Assembly (NCBI GenBank): GCA_023252335.1
Contig: JAJPEA010000015.1
Coordinates: 1-18,665, forward strand
DNA: 18,665 nt
Direction of reading: 5' to 3'
Source of the DNA: Nitrosotalea sp.
GTDB taxonomy: Archaea > Thermoproteota > Nitrososphaeria > Nitrososphaerales > Nitrosopumilaceae
Position numbers and translations under genes: made by a program. Shown in pieces: positions 14,076-18,665 of this stretch (its first letter is position 1; each line of letters opens with the position of its first letter). The notes below the pieces were generated by a model. The model searched no databases, was not told where the DNA came from, and worked only from the letters and a program-made list of their open reading frames with translations.

Positions 14076-15689
14076 ATGGATATGCAGACAGAATCTACGA
14101 AATACATTTTTGTGACAGGAGGAGTCATGTCTGGCCTTGGCAAAGGCGTTGTTTCATCATCTATTGCAAAGTTACTCCAGCTTTCTAATCAAAAGGTCTC
14201 TTGCGTAAAATTTGATCCCTATCTGAACTATGATGCAGGTACAATGAATCCCATTGCACACGGTGAAGTCTATGTTACTGAAGACGGAGGAGAGTGCGAC
14301 ATGGATATTGGAAACTATGAGAGATTTCTTAATCAAAACATGTTAAAGACCCACAACATTACTACAGCTCAAATCTATTCCAGTGTGATAGATGCTGAAA
14401 GAAGGGGAGAGTATCTTGGGGCTTGTGTCCAGATAATCCCACATGTTACAGATGCAATAAAAGAGAGAATAAGAAATCTAGTAAAAAGCGAGAATCTTGA
14501 CATGCTTGTAATAGAGTGTGGAGGAACAGTTGGAGACATTGAGAGTCTTCCATTTCTTGAAGCCCTAAGACAGATGAGACTAGAAGAAGGGCCAGAAAAT
14601 GTAATTTTTGTTCATGTTACACTTGCCCCATCTCTTGAAGTAGTAGGAGAACAAAAGACAAAACCAACTCAACACAGTGTCCAAGAACTACGAAGAATCG
14701 GTATCCAGCCAGACTTGCTTGCAGTAAGATGTACAAGACCACTTGAGAAATCTGCAAGAAAAAAGATTTCATTATTTTCAAACGTCACAGAACGAGACGT
14801 ATTTTCATGCCATGATGCAGAGTCGATTCTTTTGGTTCCCCAAATGTTGTATGACCAGGGAATAATTGATGTAATATTCAAAAAATTTGGCAAAGTTGGT
14901 CTTGTAAACACTTCGGTAAACTGGGACAAGTGGAATGCAATCATAAATTCATTTCAGAATGTAAAAGAACCAGTACGAATTGCAATGATTGGAAAATATG
15001 TAAAACTTGCAGACAGCTATGTTAGTGTAAATCATGCACTAAAACATGCAGGAGCTAAGATTGGAAAAGATGTGATAATTGACTGGATTGATTCTGAAGA
15101 ATTAAACGGAGATTTGAGCAGACTTGGGGCATACAATGGAATAATTGTTCCAGGGGGATTTGGAAACAGAGGCTCTGAAGGCATAATCAGTACTGCAAAC
15201 TATGCAAGAGAGAAAAATATTCCATACCTTGGAATCTGTTTTGGTTTCCAGCTTGCAGCAGTAGCATTTGGAAGACATGTTTGCGGATTGTCAAGTGCCA
15301 ACTCGACTGAGATTGTTCCAAATACAGACAATCCAGTAATAGATCTTTTACCAGAGCAAAAATCAGTTGAGAACCTTGGAGGCTCGCTGCGTCTTGGATC
15401 ACATGAGATTACCGTTGAAGAAAACACCATGGCATTCAAACTTTACAAATCCACAAAAATCCACAAAAGACACAGACACAGGTTTGAGTTCAACCAGAAA
15501 TATTTGGAAATGTTCTCATCAAAGGGCATGAAATTCTCAGGATACAGCGATAACAAAAAACGCATGGAAGTATTAGAGATTCCAAATCACAAATTCTATC
15601 TCGGAGTACAATACCACCCAGAGTTTAGCAGCAGACCTGGATACCCCGAAGAGTCCTTTGAGGCGTTCATAAGGGCATCTTCTACCTAA
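14076..15689 (+). CDS. pyrG: CTP synthase
   Basis: PyrG aminates UTP to CTP using ATP and glutamine. The 537-aa protein has the N-terminal synthetase domain with the P-loop GGVMSGLGKGVVSS (15-24), the Mg/ATP segment KFDPYLNYDAGTMNP and the GEVYVTEDGGECDMDIGNYE motif. The C-terminal glutamine amidotransferase domain has nucleophile C388 in GICFGFQ (often GICLGMQ in the family) and H514/E516 in VQYHPEF. HKRHRHRFEFN is the expected conserved basic motif. The start may be the ATG at 14076 or 14082; the latter fits the TATA-like spacing better, a two-residue difference. The stop is 4 nt from the convergent NAD kinase-like gene. The function is certain. Confidence 0.97.
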   Translation: MDMQTESTKYIFVTGGVMSGLGKGVVSSSIAKLLQLSNQKVSCVKFDPYLNYDAGTMNPIAHGEVYVTEDGGECDMDIGNYERFLNQNMLKTHNITTAQIYSSVIDAERRGEYLGACVQIIPHVTDAIKERIRNLVKSENLDMLVIECGGTVGDIESLPFLEALRQMRLEEGPENVIFVHVTLAPSLEVVGEQKTKPTQHSVQELRRIGIQPDLLAVRCTRPLEKSARKKISLFSNVTERDVFSCHDAESILLVPQMLYDQGIIDVIFKKFGKVGLVNTSVNWDKWNAIINSFQNVKEPVRIAMIGKYVKLADSYVSVNHALKHAGAKIGKDVIIDWIDSEELNGDLSRLGAYNGIIVPGGFGNRGSEGIISTANYAREKNIPYLGICFGFQLAAVAFGRHVCGLSSANSTEIVPNTDNPVIDLLPEQKSVENLGGSLRLGSHEITVEENTMAFKLYKSTKIHKRHRHRFEFNQKYLEMFSSKGMKFSGYSDNKKRMEVLEIPNHKFYLGVQYHPEFSSRPGYPEESFEAFIRASST

Positions 15690-15693
15690 GATA

Positions 15694-16686
15694 TCATTTT
15701 GGAATTTCGTATATTCTCTGTCTAGTGTCACGAAGTGAGACTCGTCTTTTGACGTATCCCTTTTCAAGTAAATGGCTTAGTGCCAGTCTAACAGTTCGGT
15801 CTGGAAGCAGTGTCTTTTCTGCCAGTTCTTTTTGAGTAAGCGAACCCTCATACTCTAGAGTTTTGAGCAATAGCTTGGAGCTTGGTGGCATGTTCAAGAG
15901 CTCATCTGCAAGTTTTACTTTTTTAGCCAGAGCCGAAACTGTAGCAGAATCTTTTTTCATACGGATTACACTTGCAGGCAATGGGAATTTTGTACAGATT
16001 ACTGTCTTGTCAACTTTGAATCTGTCCTTTCCATCAATTACAACTTCACATCTAAGACTGGAGGAGATACCATCAACCTCAATGAAAGCATCCTCGGGAA
16101 CAATAAGCGGACGTCTTGTGTTATCAAGTGAGTTAACAGATACAACGCAGAAGACCTTTGAGTTTTGATATATTGCAGGACCGCCTGCAGACATGGAATA
16201 TGCAGAAGAGCCAATTGGAGTTGATATGATAAGACCATCACTGCTGTCATGCCATAATTCTTCTCCGTTTACACGCATCACATACTCTACCAATGTAGCA
16301 CTCTTTGATGAAAATATTGCAACATCATTTAGTGCAGGATAGATTTGTTTTCCATCTATTTTTACACCAACTCGTGGCAAGGCCTCGATTGAAAAATCAC
16401 CTTTTTTTAATCTGTTAAGATATGTTGGAAATTGTTTCAGATCAGTCTGGGCTAGAAACCCGCTAGATTCGTATTCATTTATTCCAAGAACTGGGATTGT
16501 AGAATCTGTGACATGATGAAAATATTTTCGCACTCCACGGTCTCCACCTGTTACTATGACATAGTCAATGTCTTTGCAAAGAGGTTTTTTTCCAACATTT
16601 ACAGACTCGATGCCATGGCTCTCAAGTGAGAGTTTTATGGATTTTACAGTCTGTTCTTGGTCCTGACTATAGATTGCGACCTTCAC
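15694..16686 (-). CDS. nadK: NAD kinase-like protein fused to a C-terminal winged helix
   Basis: Residues 1-255 match ATP-NAD kinase, which phosphorylates NAD+ to NADP+. The second-lobe motif is GLIISTPIGSSAYSMSAGGP (151-170, family TPTGSTAYxLSAGG), and N120-D121 in YPALNDVAI replaces the usual N-E. The first motif is TGGDRGVRKY (46-55) where the family has GGDGT: the catalytic Asp (D49) stays, but the next Gly is Arg. Residues 265-330 form a winged helix (SSKLLLKTLEYEGSLTQKEL, then LPDRTVRLALSHLLEKGYVK, wing RRVSLRDTRQRIYEI) of the MarR/ArsR type. The start is GTG at 16686, about 9 nt after GAGGTGA. It lies 31 nt downstream of the PfkB-like gene in the same operon. The kinase fold is firm; NAD specificity is inferred. 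Confidence 0.88.
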   Translation of the reverse strand: MKVAIYSQDQEQTVKSIKLSLESHGIESVNVGKKPLCKDIDYVIVTGGDRGVRKYFHHVTDSTIPVLGINEYESSGFLAQTDLKQFPTYLNRLKKGDFSIEALPRVGVKIDGKQIYPALNDVAIFSSKSATLVEYVMRVNGEELWHDSSDGLIISTPIGSSAYSMSAGGPAIYQNSKVFCVVSVNSLDNTRRPLIVPEDAFIEVDGISSSLRCEVVIDGKDRFKVDKTVICTKFPLPASVIRMKKDSATVSALAKKVKLADELLNMPPSSKLLLKTLEYEGSLTQKELAEKTLLPDRTVRLALSHLLEKGYVKRRVSLRDTRQRIYEIPK

Positions 16687-16694
16687 AGATTTGA

Positions 16695-16701
16695 TTCACC
16701 T
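16695..16701 (-). promoter_or_regulatory. Shine-Dalgarno site for the GTG start of the NAD kinase-like gene
   Basis: The minus strand reads GAGGTGA about 9 nt before the GTG at 16686. This near-full complement to the archaeal 16S 3' end supports the GTG start and internal-operon translation. Confidence 0.6.
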
Positions 16702-16717
16702 CTTACACAATAAAAGT

Positions 16718-17593
16718 TTAGACACTTGAGAACTGCATCAGGTTGTAAAGATATGCCGCATTTCGTTCAGTATCTCCGCCTGCAGGAACCTTGTCAAGAC
16801 CCGTAGTGCGGGCCTCAAGGGCTGCCTGAGCTGCACCCACTGCAAAACAGATTGCCCAGATAGGATCATTTTCTTTGAGATAAGAGCAAGTAAAAGATGC
16901 ACAAAAGATGTCCCCAACACCTGTAGTATCCCCTATTGTCATGTTTGGAATTTTCAAGTGATACATCCTGTCTTTTACAAGCATTGTGATGTTTTGCTTG
17001 TTTGTATACAGTACATGCTTGACACCTTTTTTTTGCAATGCAAGCATTGCTTCTTTTTCTCTCAAGCCCGTAAGATAAAACGCTTCATCAGGGTCCGCCT
17101 TGATTGCAGTGATGTGGTTCAAGTCAAGTATAGTTTTTTCAAAAAAGATTTTATTGTCACTTGCTACTCGGCGCAGATATCCTTGAGGATCAAGCAATGT
17201 AAAGTCAAAGTTTTCTTTGATGCTATCCAATGTATCTTCTGATACTTCATCAAAGACAGGGCTTACAATTGCGCCATCTGCATCAGACTTTATTGATTCT
17301 ATTGGGTCACATTTTGCTTTAAGGTAGAGTTCACGTTCTGTTCCAAATACGTTCAACAAGAATCGAGTGGTAGGTGTTTCAGAGATGGAATTTTGTGAAA
17401 GAAAAATCCCTTTTTTTTCAAGATTTGATTTGAATGTAAAATCAGTACCCACTTTGGTGTGAATGTCAATTTCAAACTTCATGTTTTTTGCAGTCAGTCC
17501 ACAATAGCATGCAGGACCTCCAGCAGTCTCAACCACTGTACCATTTTGAGATATCTCATCCATAGTACAATGTGAAAATATTGCGACCTTCAT
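16718..17593 (-). CDS. PfkB-family (ribokinase-like) kinase
   Basis: This 291-aa protein of the ribokinase/PfkB superfamily phosphorylates a sugar, nucleoside or related alcohol. The C-terminal signature D222-T-T-G-V-G-D228-I-F-C-A-S-F holds the anion hole and catalytic base D228. The N-terminal glycine pair GG (25-26) in VETAGGPACYCGL substitutes for the family's substrate-binding GG. The VGTDFTFK segment matches the VG.D loop and LDLNH/KADPDEAFYLTG matches the xPNxxEA region. The substrate lid is short, so a small or nucleoside-like substrate is possible; ribose, inosine or adenosine cannot be separated by eye. The neighbour is a NAD kinase-like gene, which hints at nucleotide or cofactor metabolism. 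It starts 26 nt after a 34-aa microprotein gene. Confidence 0.88.
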   Translation of the reverse strand: MKVAIFSHCTMDEISQNGTVVETAGGPACYCGLTAKNMKFEIDIHTKVGTDFTFKSNLEKKGIFLSQNSISETPTTRFLLNVFGTERELYLKAKCDPIESIKSDADGAIVSPVFDEVSEDTLDSIKENFDFTLLDPQGYLRRVASDNKIFFEKTILDLNHITAIKADPDEAFYLTGLREKEAMLALQKKGVKHVLYTNKQNITMLVKDRMYHLKIPNMTIGDTTGVGDIFCASFTCSYLKENDPIWAICFAVGAAQAALEARTTGLDKVPAGGDTERNAAYLYNLMQFSSV

Positions 17594-17619
17594 TTGATTT
17601 GATGGCTATACCTTTCCAT

Positions 17620-17724
17620 TTAGTCCTTTTTCTGACTTGCCAGACAGGATTGACAGATCGCACGACCCTGGACTATGACAATCTCTACGTTTGAGCTTAG
17701 ACATACGTTGCATAAGCCACGCAT
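17620..17724 (-). CDS. 34-aa four-cysteine microprotein, probable zinc binder
   Basis: A longer frame opens at 17874, but its first 50 codons look non-coding (Phe-rich, no homology pattern). The ATG at 17724 sits about 28 nt after an AATTTAAATT box. The 34 residues start MRGLCNVCLSS and contain C5-x-x-C8 and C24-x-x-C27 around the beta hairpin VEIVIVQGRAI, the shape of a zinc-ribbon or knuckle. It ends with a Lys-rich tail. It is too small for an enzyme, so nucleic-acid or protein binding is more likely. It is the first gene of an apparent operon with the PfkB-like and NAD kinase-like genes, 26 nt before the former. The family is unknown to me. Confidence 0.68.
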   Translation of the reverse strand: MRGLCNVCLSSNVEIVIVQGRAICQSCLASQKKD

Positions 17725-17745
17725 ATTTTGCTTTAAAATTATTCG

Positions 17746-17758
17746 AAATTTAAATTTT
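17746..17758 (-). promoter_or_regulatory. TATA-like box of the microprotein operon
   Basis: AAATTTAAATTTT is centred about 28 nt before the ATG at 17724, supporting that ATG and a leaderless mRNA. Confidence 0.55.
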
Positions 17759-17880
17759 AACAAGTAAAAACAAAAAATCTCAAAAACATCAGAGCGTCCA
17801 AATTTTTCAAATACAGGGTAAAAGGCAAAAATTTGTCCAGTTGAAGCAAAAATGTGACAAATCCAGTCTGTCAAATATCG

Positions 17881-17888
17881 TTATAAAG
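17881..17888 (+). promoter_or_regulatory. TATA box of rps26e
   Basis: TTATAAAG is centred about 25 nt before the ATG at 17909, a classical archaeal leaderless promoter. It is divergent from the microprotein promoter. Confidence 0.7.
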
Positions 17889-17908
17889 AGGCTCTATACA
17901 GGTAAAAC

Positions 17909-18196
17909 ATGCCACTAAAACGTGCTAGTCGTGGAAGAAAGAAGGGAGGAAAGGGTTCCTCAGATCGTATCCAGTGTACAAACTGTGGTGCTACCGTTCC
18001 ACGAGACAAGGCAAAGAAAGTAACATCAAGATTGAATCTTGTAGAGCACACTTTGGCAAAAGAATTAAGGGCACAAGGTGCATACATTGCAGCACCAACC
18101 GTACTCAAGTGGTACTGTATTTCATGTGCAATCCACTTTGGAATTCTAAAAATCAGATCAGCTGATTCAAGACGTCAAACCGGCAGACTACGATAG
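17909..18196 (+). CDS. rps26e: Ribosomal protein S26e
   Basis: S26e is a small-subunit protein shared by eukaryotes and TACK/Asgard archaea that sits near the mRNA exit channel and 16S 3' end. The 95 aa begin with the basic MPLKRASRGRKKGGKG. Two zinc-ligand pairs follow, C-T-N-C (23-26) and C-I-S-C (70-73, in WYCISCAIHFGI), and the protein ends with an Arg-rich tail. Length and motifs match the family. Its presence is evidence against a euryarchaeal source. The stop is 1 nt from the stop of the convergent phosphatidyltransferase gene. Confidence 0.96.
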   Translation: MPLKRASRGRKKGGKGSSDRIQCTNCGATVPRDKAKKVTSRLNLVEHTLAKELRAQGAYIAAPTVLKWYCISCAIHFGILKIRSADSRRQTGRLR

Positions 18197-18197
18197 T

Positions 18198-18665
18198 TTA
18201 ATCTTTTATCGCATGCGCTGTTGTTATAATTCTCTGGACAAATGTAATTCCTGCAATTATTGCAACAATTACTACAGCATAATTTAGAAAACCAATCATT
18301 CCAATTATTGCAATCACAAGTAATCTTTCTGCACGCTCACCTATGCCAATACCTTGAAGTTGCACTCCAAGAGATTCGGCTCTTGCCCGAGTGTAGCTGA
18401 CAAGCAAAGAGAGACCTATTGCTAGCAGTACAATATACCCTTGTTGATATCCGCCAATTAAAATTCCTGCAAATATTGCAACTTCGGCAATTTTATCAAA
18501 GACAGAATCAAGAAATGCACCTTTTTTTGATGTCTTGCCAGTAATTCTGGCAACTTGGCCATCAACGATATCAAAGAACCCGGAAACAAGCAACAAGACT
18601 CCTCCCAAGATAAATGAATAATCAAGATGAATTGCATAGACTAGCGCAGATGCAAATGCAAAACC
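18198..18665 (-). CDS. CDP-alcohol phosphatidyltransferase (5' end outside window)
   Basis: This integral membrane enzyme moves a CDP-activated lipid (CDP-archaeol) onto an alcohol such as inositol phosphate or glycerol phosphate in archaeal phospholipid synthesis. The family signature D-x2-D-G-x2-A-R-x8-G-x3-D-x3-D is complete in DIVDGQVARI followed by TGKTSKKGAFLDSVFDK. Several hydrophobic helices follow (IFAGILIGGYQQGYIVLLAI, RLLVIAIIGMIGFLNYAVVI, VAIIAGITFV). A TTG at 18608 could be called a start, but the frame stays open and hydrophobic (GFAFASALVYAIHLDYSFI) to the right edge, so the true start is beyond it. The alcohol substrate (archaetidylinositol-phosphate synthase is a common archaeal case) is not resolved. 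Confidence 0.92.
   Translation of the reverse strand, partial: GFAFASALVYAIHLDYSFILGGVLLLVSGFFDIVDGQVARITGKTSKKGAFLDSVFDKIAEVAIFAGILIGGYQQGYIVLLAIGLSLLVSYTRARAESLGVQLQGIGIGERAERLLVIAIIGMIGFLNYAVVIVAIIAGITFVQRIITTAHAIKD

Noticed and set aside
15446..15472. Tandem ATCCACAAAA repeat inside pyrG
   Set aside because: It encodes the start of the conserved basic IHKRHRHRFE motif of CTP synthase, so codon choice explains it.
17725..17874. Upstream extension of the 34-aa microprotein to 84 aa
   Set aside because: The extra 50 residues look like translated AT-rich promoter DNA and cross the TATA-like box.

Overview
The window looks like a chromosomal segment of an ammonia-oxidising-type archaeon (Nitrososphaeria/Thaumarchaeota, probably Nitrosopumilales-like). 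The grounds are an archaeal release factor aRF1 with NIKS and GGQ motifs, the eukaryote-type ribosomal protein S26e (known from TACK archaea, not Euryarchaeota), AT-rich TATA boxes about 25-30 nt before start codons (leaderless transcription), Shine-Dalgarno sites of the GGTGAT type inside operons, and low GC. The genus is inference.

Layout. Positions 1-2268 (+) carry a membrane-anchored DsbA-like oxidoreductase cut by the window edge, aRF1 and a small thioredoxin-like protein. A HIT-family hydrolase (-) converges on the thioredoxin gene and overlaps it. A divergent promoter region then leads to a membrane-anchored His-rich protein (+), which converges on a signal peptide/FN3/TM/SHOCT protein (-). 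Positions 4801-6195 are the least explained part: a tight three-gene operon (-) of unknown function headed by an AbrB-like protein, divergent from a small winged-helix protein (+), with palindromes and spaced repeats between them. ilvD (+) follows and converges on a 71-aa Cys/His protein (-).

Positions 8303-14050 hold a compact tryptophan operon, trpE-G-D-C-B-A, mostly joined by 4-nt ATGA overlaps. trpF is absent. pyrG (CTP synthase) follows 25 nt later and may be co-transcribed. On the minus strand, positions 17724-15694 form a second apparent operon: a 34-aa four-cysteine microprotein, a PfkB-family kinase, and a NAD kinase-like protein fused to a C-terminal winged helix with an altered GGDG motif. 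The window closes with rps26e (+) converging on a CDP-alcohol phosphatidyltransferase (-) that runs off the right edge.

Most genes are housekeeping: translation termination, thiol redox, branched-chain amino acid, tryptophan and CTP synthesis, NADP formation, ribosome and lipid headgroups. I saw no tRNA, rRNA, CRISPR array, insertion sequence or integrase. The best leads for something undescribed are the 4801-6195 module, the microprotein/PfkB/NADK-winged-helix operon, and the trp operon lacking trpF with an ambiguous trpE start. Several start codons were moved to fit promoter or ribosome-binding-site spacing; these are noted per gene.
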